Of a DNA stretch of 64,000 nt, positions 25,531 to 36,392 are shown in pieces. A program made the position numbers and the translations under genes. The notes under the pieces are model-generated. The model worked only from the letters and a program-made list of their open reading frames with translations. It searched no databases and was not told the DNA's origin. The DNA lies in assembly GCA_947482665.1 (NCBI GenBank), contig CANKJK010000001.1:124001-188000 (forward strand), given 5' to 3'. The DNA is from Acidobacteriota bacterium (GTDB lineage Bacteria > Acidobacteriota > Vicinamibacteria > Vicinamibacterales > UBA2999). Within the stretch, counting starts at the first letter, position 1. The number at the start of each line of letters is the position of its first letter.

Positions 25531-26216
25531 TGATTGAACTGCGCGCGGTCTCCAAGTCGGTCATGAGCGGCGACCGGCCTCTCACGATCCTTCATCCTCT
25601 GACGCTGTCCATCCCGAAGGGCGAGTTCCTGGCCATCGTGGGACCGTCGGGCAGCGGCAAGTCCACGCTGTTGGGCCTCTTGGCGGGCCTGGACGCGCCA
25701 TCCTCCGGCGAGGTCATCATCGATGGCACCTCGATCACCGGCCTCGGCGAGGACGCGCTGGCGCGCCTGCGCGGACGATCCATCGGATTCGTGTTTCAGT
25801 TCTTCCATCTCGTGCCGTCGCTGACCGCGCTCGAGAACGTCATGGTGCCGTTGGAGCTGGCGAACCACCTGGACCCCGAGGCGCGGGCGACCGCGCTGCT
25901 GGCCGAGGTTGGTCTGGCCGAGCGCGGACATCACTATCCCTCGCAGCTGTCGGGCGGTGAGCAGCAGCGCGTGGCGATTGCGCGCGCCCTGGCCAATGAC
26001 CCGCCGCTGGTGCTCGCTGACGAGCCGACGGGAAATCTGGACTCGGTGACCGGGCGTCACATCATGGACCTGCTCCTGGGTGTGCACCAGGCCAGGCGCA
26101 CGACGCTGATTCTGGTGACCCACGATGCCGAACTGGCTGCCCGCGCCGACCGGCAGCTGGTGCTGCGCGATGGCCGCTCTGTGGACGTGCCCACGTCGGA
26201 GTCCGTTCGTTCGTGA
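25530..26216 (+). CDS. ybbA: ABC transporter ATP-binding protein, YbbA type
   Basis: 228 residues. Walker [11 protein letters not shown]-loop VFQFFHLVP, signature [15 protein letters not shown], Walker [14 protein letters not shown] and switch His in LVTHDAE. LolD/MacB-like ATPase that powers the YbbP permease; such pairs extract or export substances at the outer face of the inner membrane rather than import. Overlaps both neighbours. Confidence 0.92.
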   Translation: MIELRAVSKSVMSGDRPLTILHPLTLSIPKGEFLAIVGPSGSGKSTLLGLLAGLDAPSSGEVIIDGTSITGLGEDALARLRGRSIGFVFQFFHLVPSLTALENVMVPLELANHLDPEARATALLAEVGLAERGHHYPSQLSGGEQQRVAIARALANDPPLVLADEPTGNLDSVTGRHIMDLLLGVHQARRTTLILVTHDAELAARADRQLVLRDGRSVDVPTSESVRS

Positions 26217-28774
26217 GTTCGCCGCATCCCGGCGTGTCGTGGCGGTTCGTCGTGCGGATGGCTGGGCGCGAGCTGCGGTCATCCTGGCGCCGTCTGGCGT
26301 TCTTCTTCGTCTGTATCGCCGTCGGCGTCGCGGCGATCGTGGCGCTGCGATCGGTGATCCAGAGCGTGCGGGGCACGCTGGCCGGACAGGCGCGGAGCAT
26401 GCTGGGTGCCGACGTCGCCGTGTCGAGCAACCGTGGATTGCCGGAAGCCGTCCGCACTCGCGTCGCGGGAGCGCAGGCCGCTGGCCGCATCCGCGAGTGG
26501 AGCGAGTCCACGGAACTGCTGACGATGGCCCGGCCCGGGGACCCCTCGCGAACCGAGACGCGCATGGTGGAGCTCAAGGCCGTTGACCGCCTGTTCCCGC
26601 TCTATGGCGAGATGGTGCTCGACGAGGGCGCCTACACCCACGGACTCCTGCGGGATCACGGCGCGCTGGTCAGACCTGAACTCCTGACGCAGATGAACGT
26701 CCGCGTGGGCGATACGCTGCTGTTCGGCACAGAGCGTTTCACCATCCGCGGCGTCGTGCGCAGTGAACCGGGCCGCACGGCTGGCGCCTTCAGTGCGGGT
26801 CCACGTGTGTTCATCGACCAGGCCGAACTGGCGGGCACCGGACTCCTGACCCTCGGAGCGCGGGCGTCGCATCAACTCATGCTCCGCGTGCCAGACTCCG
26901 ACGTGGACGGTCTTGCCGAGTCATTGAAGGCCGAGTTCGCCGAGTCCTTCGTGGGCGTGCGCTCGTATCGACGCAGCGAAGACCAGATGGGGGAGACCTT
27001 CGCCCGGGCCGAGAACTACCTCAGTCTCGTCGGGTTGGTGGTCCTGATCCTGGGCGGCATCGGTGTCTCCAGCGTGACCCGTGTATTCGTGCAGGAGCGC
27101 ATGAAGGCCATCGCCGTCCTCAAGTGCCTAGGGGCATCAGGGGCGGATGTCCTGGCTCTCTACCTCGCGCAAACCGTCCTGCTCACGTTGGCCGGGGCGG
27201 CCTTCGGTGTCGCCGTGGCCGCGGTTGGTGTCCTGTCGATGCCCGTGCTGGTCACTGGGGTGCCCGGGGTCCCGGACGTGCAGGTCCATGTGACGGCGTC
27301 CGCGATTGGGCATGGCGTGCTGGCCGGCCTCATTGTCTCGATCGCCTTTGCCCTGGTACCGCTTCTGGAGACGCGGGCGGTGAAGCCGGCCTTGTTGCTC
27401 CGCGCGGACGCCGTGCTGACCCAGTCCCGCCTCGCGCAAGTGCTCGTGGGCGGCGTCGTGGGCGCGCTCTTGATTGGCGTGGCGGTCTGGCAGGCGGGTT
27501 CGGTCCGCGTCGCATTCATTCTCGCCGCCGGCCTGGCCGGACTGGCGCTGGCGCTGCTGGGCGCGGGCCGGGTGCTGATCCGGCTGTTGCGGCCCCTGGC
27601 AAAGTCCCGGAATTTCGCCGTCCGGCATGCGGCACTGCACGTTGTGCGACCGGGACCGCAGACCAACGTGATCCTGCTCGCTGTCGGCCTGGGCGCGTTC
27701 TTCATCCTGGGCGTGCGGGCACTCGAAGCGAATCTGGTCCGCGATTTCTCACTGCAACTTGGGGACGACGCCCCGGACATGTTTCTGCTGGACGTGCAGC
27801 AGGACCAGCGTGTCCGGCTGACGCGAGTGCTGGATGACGGGAACGGCGCCCTGCCGCCGCCCCGGATGATGCCGGTGCTCCGTGCACGGGTGACGGGCGT
27901 GCGCGGCGTGGAGGTCCAGATCGACGGCGTGCAGGACGTTCGGGGACGCGGGTCCCTGGCCCGTGAGTACACGGTGACCTATCGGGATGGCCTTGAGGCG
28001 AACGAGACGATGATCGCCGGCCGGTGGTGGAGTCAGCCGGTGCCTGGCGGGTTGCCAGAGGTTTCGATCGAGGAGAGCGTGGGCGATCGGTTCCGGATCC
28101 GGGTAGGCGACGTGATGCGCTTCGACATCCTTGGCAGGGTTGTCGAGGCGCGGGTGTCGAGCGTCCGCCGGGTGGACTTCCGCCAATTCCAGGCTGGTGG
28201 GTTCATGTTTGTCTTCCGGCCGGACGCCTTCACCGGCGCGCCGCACAGCTATATGGCCACGGCATACGGACCAGGAGCGGCGGAGGACCGGAACCGGCTC
28301 GTCGCACGAGTGGTTGGAGATAGCCCGAACGTGACCATCGTGGATTTGCGCGATGTGCTGCAGACCATCCGCGGCGTCGCGGGCGCGGTGACCACCGGAG
28401 TCACCGCCGTCGGGGGCCTGGTGCTGTTCAGTGGCCTGCTGATTCTGGTCGGCGCTGTGTCGGCTACGAAGTTCCGCCGGGTGTACGAGGTCGCGATTTT
28501 GCGGACCCTGGGCGCGGGATCGGGGGCCATTGGGCTCATGCTGCTGCTCGAGCACGCGCTGCTGGGTGCGGTGGCCGGCACGATGGGGGCGCTCGGGTCA
28601 CTGGTGCTGAGCTGGGCGGTGGCGACCCGCGTGCTGGATTTGCCGTGGGACCCGGCGCTTGGCCTCGTGTTCGGTGGCATTGGGGTGTCGACCGTGCTGG
28701 TGGGGGTCGTGGGCCTGGTGGCCAGCGCGGACGTCCTGCGCCGGAAGCCCCTGGCAACGCTGCGCTCCGAGTAG
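26213..28774 (+). CDS. ybbP: ABC transporter permease, YbbP/FtsX-like
   Basis: 853 residues from GTG 26213. N-terminal membrane segment (LAFFFVCIAVGVAAIVALRS), large periplasmic domain, then FtsX-type four-helix units: LVGLVVLILGGIGVSSVTRVFVQERMKAIAVLKCLGAS and, near the C-terminus, a second set (VGGLVLFSGLLILVGAVSA, FRRVYEVAILRTLGAGSG). This is the ten-helix YbbP layout. Works with YbbA, possibly on lipids or lipoproteins with TesA; the substrate is not established. Confidence 0.9.
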   Translation: MSSPHPGVSWRFVVRMAGRELRSSWRRLAFFFVCIAVGVAAIVALRSVIQSVRGTLAGQARSMLGADVAVSSNRGLPEAVRTRVAGAQAAGRIREWSESTELLTMARPGDPSRTETRMVELKAVDRLFPLYGEMVLDEGAYTHGLLRDHGALVRPELLTQMNVRVGDTLLFGTERFTIRGVVRSEPGRTAGAFSAGPRVFIDQAELAGTGLLTLGARASHQLMLRVPDSDVDGLAESLKAEFAESFVGVRSYRRSEDQMGETFARAENYLSLVGLVVLILGGIGVSSVTRVFVQERMKAIAVLKCLGASGADVLALYLAQTVLLTLAGAAFGVAVAAVGVLSMPVLVTGVPGVPDVQVHVTASAIGHGVLAGLIVSIAFALVPLLETRAVKPALLLRADAVLTQSRLAQVLVGGVVGALLIGVAVWQAGSVRVAFILAAGLAGLALALLGAGRVLIRLLRPLAKSRNFAVRHAALHVVRPGPQTNVILLAVGLGAFFILGVRALEANLVRDFSLQLGDDAPDMFLLDVQQDQRVRLTRVLDDGNGALPPPRMMPVLRARVTGVRGVEVQIDGVQDVRGRGSLAREYTVTYRDGLEANETMIAGRWWSQPVPGGLPEVSIEESVGDRFRIRVGDVMRFDILGRVVEARVSSVRRVDFRQFQAGGFMFVFRPDAFTGAPHSYMATAYGPGAAEDRNRLVARVVGDSPNVTIVDLRDVLQTIRGVAGAVTTGVTAVGGLVLFSGLLILVGAVSATKFRRVYEVAILRTLGAGSGAIGLMLLLEHALLGAVAGTMGALGSLVLSWAVATRVLDLPWDPALGLVFGGIGVSTVLVGVVGLVASADVLRRKPLATLRSE

Positions 28775-28824
28775 ATGATAAAATCCAGGCTTTGCCGGAC
28801 ACGTGGCGTCCGGCGTCGGAGTTG

Positions 28825-29166
28825 ATGCGGATGGATGCAACTGGCTACCGAGAAGCGCTCCTCATGAAGCAGGCCGAACTCCTCGGCGGCACAGCGGCCA
28901 AGCCGTTGCAGTGGACGATGGAGAACAACTCCGGTCGCCAGGGCGACCTGGCCGATCAGGCGGACGGCACCAATGAGGTGCACATCCGGCTGAAGCTGAA
29001 GCAGACGGATGCCAAGATCCTCCAGGCCATTGAAGACGCGATGGGCCGCCTGGACGACGGCAGCTACGGCCAGTGCCGCGATTGTGGCGAACCGATCGCC
29101 CCCGCGCGCCTGGCGGCGATTCCCTGGACACGCGTGTGCATCACCTGCAAGGAAAAGCAATCCTGA
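28825..29166 (+). CDS. DksA/TraR family zinc-finger protein
   Basis: 113 residues from ATG 28825 (GGAG upstream). Helical coiled-coil front (YREALLMKQAELL; IRLKLKQTDAKILQAIEDAMGRLDDGSYGQC) and C4 zinc finger CRDCG...CITCK at the end. Members bind the RNA polymerase secondary channel. The coiled-coil tip lacks an obvious DxxDxA motif, so activity may differ from DksA. Stop overlaps the next start (TGATG). Confidence 0.82.
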   Translation: MRMDATGYREALLMKQAELLGGTAAKPLQWTMENNSGRQGDLADQADGTNEVHIRLKLKQTDAKILQAIEDAMGRLDDGSYGQCRDCGEPIAPARLAAIPWTRVCITCKEKQS

Positions 29167-29669
29167 TGGCTGGTACCTCTGAATCACTTCCGGCACTGCT
29201 CGGGGCACTGACGGCTGATCGACTGGCGATTCTGGCCCGCCACGAAGCGTCGGCCCGCGTGGTGGCCCACTACGATTTCAACAACACCTACCAGTACGTC
29301 ATCAGTCGCGAGGAGACGCACCTGCGGTGGCTGCTCGACGCGCTGACTGACGTGGGCGCGTCAGTCCCCGCGCCGGCCTCGTCCCTGGGCGAACCGGTGG
29401 CACCGAAGGGTACGGACGCCGCCGCGTTTCAGGAGATCCTCTCGGCGGATGCGACCAGCCTCGGTGGATTCGTGGATCGATGGCAGCCTCGAGTGGCGGC
29501 CATGACGCATGCCCGCCATCGCCGGATGCTGGATGTGATCCTGGATGAGTCGCGCGAGCACCAGCGTCTCTTCGCGCAGGCCGCCACGGGCTTCGAGGAC
29601 GTGCTGGGCCGGCGGACCAAAGGGTCCCCGCGCATCGGCGGCGTGCTCCCGAAGCGCTGGCAGGCGTGA
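29166..29669 (+). CDS. Ferritin-like helical protein of unknown function
   Basis: 167 residues, all-helical. E-x-x-H type motifs occur in two places, REETHLRWLLDAL and DESREHQRLFAQA, in the spacing of a four-helix ferritin-like or bacterioferritin-like bundle, suggesting a metal-binding protein. TGATG coupling to the DksA-like gene and GTGA-type overlap with folK place it in one operon. No specific family recognised. Confidence 0.5.
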   Translation: MAGTSESLPALLGALTADRLAILARHEASARVVAHYDFNNTYQYVISREETHLRWLLDALTDVGASVPAPASSLGEPVAPKGTDAAAFQEILSADATSLGGFVDRWQPRVAAMTHARHRRMLDVILDESREHQRLFAQAATGFEDVLGRRTKGSPRIGGVLPKRWQA

Positions 29670-30127
29670 ACCGTACACCGGTTGCGGTGGCCCTTGGGAG
29701 CAATCTCGGGGACCGCAGCCGGACCCTCGACGCCGCCGTGGAGCATCTCCGGCGGTTCCTGACGGATGTTCAGGTCTCGTCCTACCACGACACGGCTCCG
29801 GTCGGTGTCGAGCCACAACCGCGTTTTCTGAATGCCGCCGCAGTCGGGCACGCGACGTCGACCGCCGCCGAACTCCTCGCCGAACTCCTGCGCATCGAGA
29901 CCCTGTACGGACGTCAGCGCCCTGGACCGGGAGCACCGCGGACCCTTGATCTCGATCTGATTCTGTTCGGGGATGCCGTGATGCGGGAGGACGGGCTGGA
30001 GGTGCCGCACCCGCGCTTTCGAGAGCGGGCCTTCGTGCTGGCGCCGCTCAGCGAGATCGCGCCGAATTGGCGCGACCCCGTGAGCGGGATGACGGTGCTG
30101 GAGCTATTGAGCCGCCTCGGGCGTTGA
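29666..30127 (+). CDS. folK: 2-amino-4-hydroxy-6-hydroxymethyldihydropteridine pyrophosphokinase
   Basis: 153 residues from GTG 29666. ALGSNLGDRSRTLDAAV at the N-terminus, the pterin-binding middle (PQPRFLNAAAVG), and the signature RTLDLDLILFGD with catalytic Asp pair, then VPHPRFRERAFVLAPLSEIAP. Transfers pyrophosphate to the pterin in folate synthesis. Its last 24 bp overlap the 3' end of the convergent RND pump gene. Confidence 0.94.
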   Translation: MNRTPVAVALGSNLGDRSRTLDAAVEHLRRFLTDVQVSSYHDTAPVGVEPQPRFLNAAAVGHATSTAAELLAELLRIETLYGRQRPGPGAPRTLDLDLILFGDAVMREDGLEVPHPRFRERAFVLAPLSEIAPNWRDPVSGMTVLELLSRLGR

Positions 30128-33100
30128 CCCGCTGTGCTTCTTCCAGAGACCTGACCACCCTTCTTCGAAGAGGGTGTAGACGGCGGGGACCAACACCAGC
30201 GTGACCAGCGTCGAGGCCGTGAGGCCGCCGATTACGACCCGGGCGAGCGGCGCCTGCAGTTCCGCGCCATCGCCGATGCCCAGAGCCATCGGGACCAGGC
30301 CGAGGCCGGTCGCCAGTGACGTCATCAGAATCGGGCGCAGACGCGTCCGGCCCGCCAGTGCCACGGCTTCACGCAGCGGCAGCTTGTCGCGGGTCCGCAG
30401 GGTATTGGTGTAGTCAACCAGCAGGATGGCGTTGCTGACGACGATGCCCGCCAGCATGATGACGCCGATATAGGCCTGCAAGCTGAAGCTCGTGCCGGTG
30501 GCGAGGAGCATCACGACCACGCCGAACGCCGCGACCGGGATGGAGAACATGATGATGAATGGATCGCGCAGTGACTCGTACTGCGAGGCCATGACGGCGT
30601 AGACCAGCAGGATGGCCAAGGCCAGCATGAGCTGGAGTTCGCTGAACGACTTGGCCTGCTGTTCCACCTCGGCGCCGAAGCCGACGGAAAAGTCCTGTGG
30701 AATCCTCAGCTGCGGCAACCGCTCCTGGACTGCCTTGACCGCGTCGCTCAACGCCACTTCCGTCTCGGCGTTCACGCGCTGAATCCGTTCCTGGTTCTTT
30801 CGGTCGATGGAGACTGGACCGGTGCCGCGATCCATGGACATGAGGTTGCGAGCCGGCACGACCTGTCCTCCGGGACCGGAGACGAGTACGTCGGCGACGT
30901 CCGGCACGCTGCTGCGATCCTCCTGGCGGAGCCGCACGACAATCGGGTACTCATTGCCGCGCTCGTGGAAGTAGGCGGCCTGTGTGCCGGCGACGTTCGT
31001 GCGGATCGTGTTGGCCACGCCGGTGACACTGAGGCCGAGCAGGGCGGCCTTGGCGCGGTCGATGCGCAGACCCACTTCAGGGCGACCATCGTTCTGTCCG
31101 AGGCGCGCATCGGCGATGCCGGGGGTGTTGCGCAGGAGTTGGAACGCGTTCTGGGCTACCTGACGCGCGTCCTTCAGATCGTGACCGCGGATTTCAAGTG
31201 AGAGCCGACCATCGCCACCGCCGCCGAACATGCGGCTCAACTGGAAGTTGCCCCCAGAGGGGTTGGCCCGGACGATGACGCCGGGAATGCCAGAGAGCTG
31301 CCGCCGGAGGTCCTGCGCGATGCGATCGCTTGAGCGCAGGCGCTGTTCCCGTGGCACAAGGCGGACCTGGAAGCTGCCACGATGGGACTGTGTATTGCCG
31401 AAGGGTCCGAAGCCGCCTCCCCCGACATTGGTGATGATGGTCTCGGCTTCAGGCACGGCGTCCTTCACCATGGCCTCGAGCCGGATGATCATCGGCTCGG
31501 TGCGCTCGAAGCGGGTGCCGATGGGCAGCTCCGCATTGACGGAGACCTCGCCTTCATCAGCCGTCGGGACGAGCTCGGATCCGATTCGGGGCAGCAGCAC
31601 GACGGCGACCACCAGCATGGCGGCGCTCAGACCGATGACGGTCGGCCGGTGGCGCAGGGCCACCTCGATGATCTGGCGATAGCGGTCGTCCATGCCATTC
31701 AGGAAGCGCTCGCTTGTGCGGTACAGGCCGCCCAGGAGCCCGCGGCGGTGTGCGCCCTCCTCAGGCAGGTGGAGGACACGGGAGCAGAGCACCGGGACGA
31801 TGGTGACGGCCACGAACAGCGACATCGCCAGCGAGAAGATCACGACGACCGACAGCTGCTTGAACATGACACTGGAGATGCCGGTGAGGAACAGCAGCGG
31901 GATGAAGACGGCAATGTGGGTGAGCGTGGACGCCAGAATGGCCGACCACACCTCCTCGCTGGCGTCGATCGAGGCCGTCATGCGGTCCTTGCCCTTCTCC
32001 ATATGCCTATAGGTGTTCTCCAGCACCACGATGGCCGCGTCCACGATCATGCCGATGCCAAGAGCGAGGCCACCGAAGGTCATGGTGTTGAGGGTGAAGC
32101 CCGCGAAGTAGAGCAGGGCGAAGGTGCCGATGACGGAGACCGGAATCGAGGTGGAGACGATGAGGGTCGAGCGGATGTCGCGCAGGAACAGGAAGATGAT
32201 CAGAATGACGAGGATGCCGCCGACCATGGCGTGTTCTTCGACGTTGTTGATCGCGCGCTCGATGAACTTGCTGCTGTCGTCAAGCAGCGTCAGATTGATG
32301 CCGGGGACCTCGCGATTGATCCGGTCGATCTCGGCGCGGACCCCCGTCGCGATCGCCACCGTGTTGCCGCCAGACTGTTTCTGAATCCGGAGACGCACGC
32401 CAGGGGTTCCATTGATGCGCATCGACGAACGGCGGTCTTCCGTGGCGTCCGTCACGTCGGCGATGTCGCGCAGGTAGACGGGCACGGTACCGCCCTTGGT
32501 CAGCACGACCAGATTGCGGATGTCGTCAAGGTTATTGAACTGGCCCTGGCTGCGTACGAGGTAGGTGGAGTCGCCCTCGCTGACCTCGCCCGCTGGGATG
32601 TTCTGATTCTCCGTGCGAAGCAGATTGATGACCCGGTCTACGGAGAGATTGAGCGCGGTGATCTTCTCCTTGGACAGGTTGATGTGAATCTGGCGGCGGA
32701 GGCCGCCCTCCACGGTGACGGCCGCGACGCCTGGAACTCGCTCCAGGCGAGGGGAGAGGTCGTGCTCGGCAATTTCCCGGAGGGCGACGGGGTCGAAGTC
32801 ACCCTTGACGCCGACGCCCATGATCGGCATGGAGGTGGAGTCGAATTTGAAGACCACCGGCGCTTCGGCGTCTTCCGGGAGCCGGCCGCGCACGCGGTCG
32901 ATGCGGTTCCGGACGTCGTCCACGGCCTCGTTGATGTCGGTGCCCCAGGTGAACCCGAGACGGACGTTCGCATTGCCCTCAGAGGACGTCGATTCAAGCG
33001 TCTCGAGGCCCGCGACGGCGCTGACTGCCTGCTCGATGGGGCGCGTAATCAGCTCCTCCATCTCGAGCGGGCCGACTCCGGTGTAGCCGACACGCACCGT

Positions 33101-33235
33101 CACCGACGGCAGGTTGGTGTCGGGCATCAGATCGACGGGGAGTTTGGAGAGCGAGATCAGTCCGATCAGGACGATGACGGCCGAGATCATGAACATCGTG
33201 ACCGGCCGCTGGATCGCAATACGCGGAATGCTCAT
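30104..33235 (-). CDS. RND efflux pump, HAE1/AcrB-like inner-membrane transporter
   Basis: 1043 residues. Starts [23 protein letters not shown], typical of HAE1 pumps, with twelve membrane segments, two large periplasmic loops (porter and docking domains), [23 protein letters not shown] carrying a proton-relay Asp, and [15 protein letters not shown]. Proton-driven export of drugs, lipids or other amphiphiles through the downstream-encoded trio. Last gene of a seven-gene minus-strand run beginning with an ECF sigma factor. Confidence 0.94.
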   Translation of the reverse strand: MSIPRIAIQRPVTMFMISAVIVLIGLISLSKLPVDLMPDTNLPSVTVRVGYTGVGPLEMEELITRPIEQAVSAVAGLETLESTSSEGNANVRLGFTWGTDINEAVDDVRNRIDRVRGRLPEDAEAPVVFKFDSTSMPIMGVGVKGDFDPVALREIAEHDLSPRLERVPGVAAVTVEGGLRRQIHINLSKEKITALNLSVDRVINLLRTENQNIPAGEVSEGDSTYLVRSQGQFNNLDDIRNLVVLTKGGTVPVYLRDIADVTDATEDRRSSMRINGTPGVRLRIQKQSGGNTVAIATGVRAEIDRINREVPGINLTLLDDSSKFIERAINNVEEHAMVGGILVILIIFLFLRDIRSTLIVSTSIPVSVIGTFALLYFAGFTLNTMTFGGLALGIGMIVDAAIVVLENTYRHMEKGKDRMTASIDASEEVWSAILASTLTHIAVFIPLLFLTGISSVMFKQLSVVVIFSLAMSLFVAVTIVPVLCSRVLHLPEEGAHRRGLLGGLYRTSERFLNGMDDRYRQIIEVALRHRPTVIGLSAAMLVVAVVLLPRIGSELVPTADEGEVSVNAELPIGTRFERTEPMIIRLEAMVKDAVPEAETIITNVGGGGFGPFGNTQSHRGSFQVRLVPREQRLRSSDRIAQDLRRQLSGIPGVIVRANPSGGNFQLSRMFGGGGDGRLSLEIRGHDLKDARQVAQNAFQLLRNTPGIADARLGQNDGRPEVGLRIDRAKAALLGLSVTGVANTIRTNVAGTQAAYFHERGNEYPIVVRLRQEDRSSVPDVADVLVSGPGGQVVPARNLMSMDRGTGPVSIDRKNQERIQRVNAETEVALSDAVKAVQERLPQLRIPQDFSVGFGAEVEQQAKSFSELQLMLALAILLVYAVMASQYESLRDPFIIMFSIPVAAFGVVVMLLATGTSFSLQAYIGVIMLAGIVVSNAILLVDYTNTLRTRDKLPLREAVALAGRTRLRPILMTSLATGLGLVPMALGIGDGAELQAPLARVVIGGLTASTLVTLVLVPAVYTLFEEGWSGLWKKHSGSTPEAAQ

Positions 33236-33238
33236 CGC

Positions 33239-34651
33239 CTAGGCTCCTCTGTTGGGTCGCCCGCCACCGGCGGGTGCCTGCCGCGTGGGCGGTGCCGCCC
33301 CATCTCCGCTCGGGGGCGCTGACTTGGGCGGACCACCTGGGCTGCCATCGGGTGCGCCTGCGCCCGGTCCGCCAGGTCCGCCCGCGCCTCTCCGGCCACC
33401 GCCAGGTCCCCCTCCGGGCTTGCCGGTGGAGACGAGGATACGGTCCCCGTCTCGCAGTGCGGCGGCGCCCGTGGTCACGAACTTGTCCTGGTCGGTGATG
33501 CCCGACACGACTTCCAGGCGCCCGGTATCTTCAATGCCGATCGTGATCTCCCGGAAAGCAGCCACCTGCTCCTGGGCGACGAAGACGCCGCGCTTCCCGT
33601 CAAGATCCACGACGGCGTTGCGGGGCACCAGCAGGGCCGACGGCTTCTCATTGGTGGTGACGCTGACGCGGGCATACATCCCGGGCTTCAGGCGGTAGCC
33701 CGGGTTGGGAATCTCGACCTCGATCTGCGCGGTGCGGGTCGTCGGGTCCAGGACGGGGGCGACCCGTGCAATGCGACCGCGGAAGGTCTCGCCGGGAAAG
33801 GCGTCCACTTCGACACGCGCGGGCTGACCGTCACGCACACGGCGCAGATCTTTTTCGATGATGTTCGCGACGAGGCGAACCAGGTCGATGTCGACCACAT
33901 CCGCAAGGGGGGCATTCGGCGAGACGTAGGCGCCGGCATCCGCGGCGCGCCTGGCGACGAACCCATTGACGGGAGAGACGATGAGGGTATTGGCGAGGAT
34001 CACCCGAAGTTCCTCGAGCCGCGCCTTGCTCTGATTGACCTGGGCTCGCGCGAGGTCCAGCTGCGCGACTGAGGCCTGGCTCCGGGCTTCCGCGTCATCC
34101 AGCGTCTGTCGCGGCAGCAGCTGCCGGTCGAAAAGGCTCTTGGAGCGATCGAGATTGGTCTGGGCAAACTTGAGGTCGGCCTCGCGTTGCCTGATCGTGG
34201 CGTTGCCGACTTCAAAGGCGGCTTCGGCCTGCTTCACCTGCTCCAGAAACTCGCGGTCCTCGACTTTGCCGATCTTCTGGCCCCTGCTGACCCGGTCGCC
34301 GAGCCGGACGTACACGGCGTCAAGCCGGCCGGCGGTCTTGGGGACCACAGCCACCGTGGCGTCTCCTACCAGATTCCCCACGACGGTGAGCTGCTCGGCG
34401 ATCGGTCCCCGCTGGGCCGCACTGAGTTCGACCGTCATCGGTGGCCGGCCGAAGCCGCGGCCACCAGGTCGCCCTCCAGCACCACTCGCGCCTCCCGGCG
34501 CACCGGGCCCTCGCTGGCCCCCAGGCCCGGGCTGTGAGGAGCCGGCCTGCGCGCCTCCTGGGGCGTCCTTCTTGCCGATGCCGAGCTTGCTGCACGCCGG
34601 CCCTGCCGAGACGAGGGCGACCGCTACGAGGAATGTCCCAACACGTGTCAT
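33239..34651 (-). CDS. Efflux periplasmic adaptor (membrane fusion protein)
   Basis: 470 residues. N-terminal signal ending in Cys (ALVSAGPACSKLG, lipoprotein-like), Gly/Pro-rich linker, lipoyl halves (VVPKTAGRLDAVYVRLGDRVSRGQKIG and LIVSPVNGFVARRAADAGAYV) around a coiled-coil hairpin, beta-barrel, and a Gly/Pro-rich C-terminal tail unusually long for the family. Bridges the pump and the TolC-like channel. Four bases separate it from the pump gene. Confidence 0.93.
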   Translation of the reverse strand: MTRVGTFLVAVALVSAGPACSKLGIGKKDAPGGAQAGSSQPGPGGQRGPGAPGGASGAGGRPGGRGFGRPPMTVELSAAQRGPIAEQLTVVGNLVGDATVAVVPKTAGRLDAVYVRLGDRVSRGQKIGKVEDREFLEQVKQAEAAFEVGNATIRQREADLKFAQTNLDRSKSLFDRQLLPRQTLDDAEARSQASVAQLDLARAQVNQSKARLEELRVILANTLIVSPVNGFVARRAADAGAYVSPNAPLADVVDIDLVRLVANIIEKDLRRVRDGQPARVEVDAFPGETFRGRIARVAPVLDPTTRTAQIEVEIPNPGYRLKPGMYARVSVTTNEKPSALLVPRNAVVDLDGKRGVFVAQEQVAAFREITIGIEDTGRLEVVSGITDQDKFVTTGAAALRDGDRILVSTGKPGGGPGGGRRGAGGPGGPGAGAPDGSPGGPPKSAPPSGDGAAPPTRQAPAGGGRPNRGA

Positions 34652-34664
34652 GAACGCTCAGTTC

Positions 34665-36392
34665 CTAGTTGATGGAGAGCCCGTTGGCCCCTGCCGCCCG
34701 GATCGTGGTGCCGCCTCCGGTCGCGCCGATTGCGGTAACCCCGCCGGAGGACCGGCCGGCCACCGGGGCCTCCTGGGCCCGCTGGAAGTCAACGAGTGCC
34801 TTGCGGTAGTCCAGCAGGGCCCGGAGTTCGGCGTTCTGTGCGTCCGCCAGATCCCGCTGGGCCTGCACGACGAAGAAGTTCGTCGACATGCCGACCTCAA
34901 ACTTGCTCGTTTCGGCATCGAGCCGCCGCTGCTGGAGTTCGCGGGACACGGACGCGGCCTGATAGCGGGTCAGGCTGCTGTCAACCTGGAGTGCCGCGTT
35001 GGTGACCTCGGTGGCCACCTGGAGTTCGAGCTGCTTCTGCTGGGCGGCGGTCTGCTGCTTCTGGATCCGGGCGCGCGCGATGTTGGCGTCGGCGACGGTC
35101 GAGCCCAGCGGGTAGCTGAAGTTCACCGAGACGTTCCACTGCGGGGCGGTGAACTTGCTCAACGTACTCAGCGCGTCGACAAAGCCGCTGGGGATGATCT
35201 GGGTCACGGTCCCGCCAAGGCCAGTGCGGACAAACTGCGGCCCGCCGATGCCGCTGGAGCCGTAGCTGGCGTTCAGATCCAGAGCGGGCAGCCGCTGATC
35301 GGTCAGGCTGCGGATGGAGATCTCATTGGACGCTATCTGCTGTCTGGCCTGTTGCAGGTCCGTCCGGTTTTCCAACGCGCGCTTGACGGCGGTTTGCACG
35401 TCGAGCGGCTCGGCCGAAAAGGACGGGCGGTCGATGGGGTTCAGCGCGGAGGTCCAGAGGGGGTCGTCGGTGCCATTGACCAGCAGTCGCTTGAGCGCGA
35501 GCTCGGCGGTCCGGTGGGTCGCCTCGGCCTGCACGAGTGTCTGCCGGCGGAGGGCCTCTTCGGACTGCGCCTGGACCACGTCGATAGGCGCGAGCGTGCC
35601 GACCTCGACGCGGGACTTGTTGTCTTCAACCAGCTTCGAGGCCAGTGCGAGAGACCGCTTGGCCGCGTCGACCGCCTGGATGGCATAGACGAGGTCCCAG
35701 TAGCCATTGCGCACGTTCGCCAGGGTCGTGACGACCAGGCCCCGGACCGCAAGTTCCGACATGTCCTGATTGATCCGCGTGATGAGCAGCTGCGAGCGCG
35801 TCGTATCGATCCGCAGGCCGCGCATGAGCGGCTGCACCATGACGGCGTTGATGCTGGTGCTGAGCGTGGGATTTCTCAGGGCAAACTGGTCGGTCTGTTT
35901 CAGGCGGTTGTTGTTGAAGGTGACCGAGAAGCTCCCGCCGCCCTTGCGGAGATTCTGAGCCAGGCCACCATTCCCGGTGAGCGTGCCGGTCTCCAGGATC
36001 GCGGCGCCGGCGGTCTGGCTGCGGCTGAAGGTCGTGGCACTTCTGAGGCCCGTGGTTGAGGTGAGGGTCGGCCGGTAGTTCGCGTTCAGCGCCGCCAGCG
36101 AAAAGTCGAAGGTCTGAGGGTTGAGCCGCTCGACGGCGATGTCGAGGTTGCGCTCCAGCGCACGCTGCGTCGCGTCATCGAGCGTCAGGTTCACCGTCGT
36201 GACGGCGGCCGGGGCCTGAGCCGTGGCGGCCGCCTGCAGCGAGGCGGTGCGCTCTGCGGCAAAACGGGCTGCCGCCTCCCGCGCCAGCGTCGCAACGCGT
36301 TCGGCGTCCTGAGCGGACGATGGCATCGTGACGAGCAACAAGCCCCCCGTCAGCAGGCAGGTTGTGAGCAGGCGAAGTCTGGAGTCGGTCAT
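34665..36392 (-). CDS. TolC-like outer membrane efflux protein
   Basis: 575 residues. Signal peptide (LRLLTTCLLTGGLLLVTMPSSAQ), then two repeated helical/beta units of the OEP family: NLDIAVERLNPQTFDFSLAALNANYRPTL in the first and QTAVKRALENRTDLQQARQQI with ALDLNASYGSSG in the second, and long coiled coils (RIQKQQTAAQQKQLELQVATEV). Forms the exit duct for the pump. Start overlaps the stop of the Spy-like gene (ATGA). Confidence 0.93.
   Translation of the reverse strand: MTDSRLRLLTTCLLTGGLLLVTMPSSAQDAERVATLAREAAARFAAERTASLQAAATAQAPAAVTTVNLTLDDATQRALERNLDIAVERLNPQTFDFSLAALNANYRPTLTSTTGLRSATTFSRSQTAGAAILETGTLTGNGGLAQNLRKGGGSFSVTFNNNRLKQTDQFALRNPTLSTSINAVMVQPLMRGLRIDTTRSQLLITRINQDMSELAVRGLVVTTLANVRNGYWDLVYAIQAVDAAKRSLALASKLVEDNKSRVEVGTLAPIDVVQAQSEEALRRQTLVQAEATHRTAELALKRLLVNGTDDPLWTSALNPIDRPSFSAEPLDVQTAVKRALENRTDLQQARQQIASNEISIRSLTDQRLPALDLNASYGSSGIGGPQFVRTGLGGTVTQIIPSGFVDALSTLSKFTAPQWNVSVNFSYPLGSTVADANIARARIQKQQTAAQQKQLELQVATEVTNAALQVDSSLTRYQAASVSRELQQRRLDAETSKFEVGMSTNFFVVQAQRDLADAQNAELRALLDYRKALVDFQRAQEAPVAGRSSGGVTAIGATGGGTTIRAAGANGLSIN

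Noticed and set aside
31382-33322. 646-codon rightward ORF opposite the RND pump
   Set aside because: Composition is rich in Asp, His and Gly with no motifs; typical high-GC antisense shadow of the pump gene.
34035-36059. 674-codon rightward ORF opposite the adaptor and TolC genes
   Set aside because: Spans two convincing minus-strand genes and has no family features; antisense shadow.
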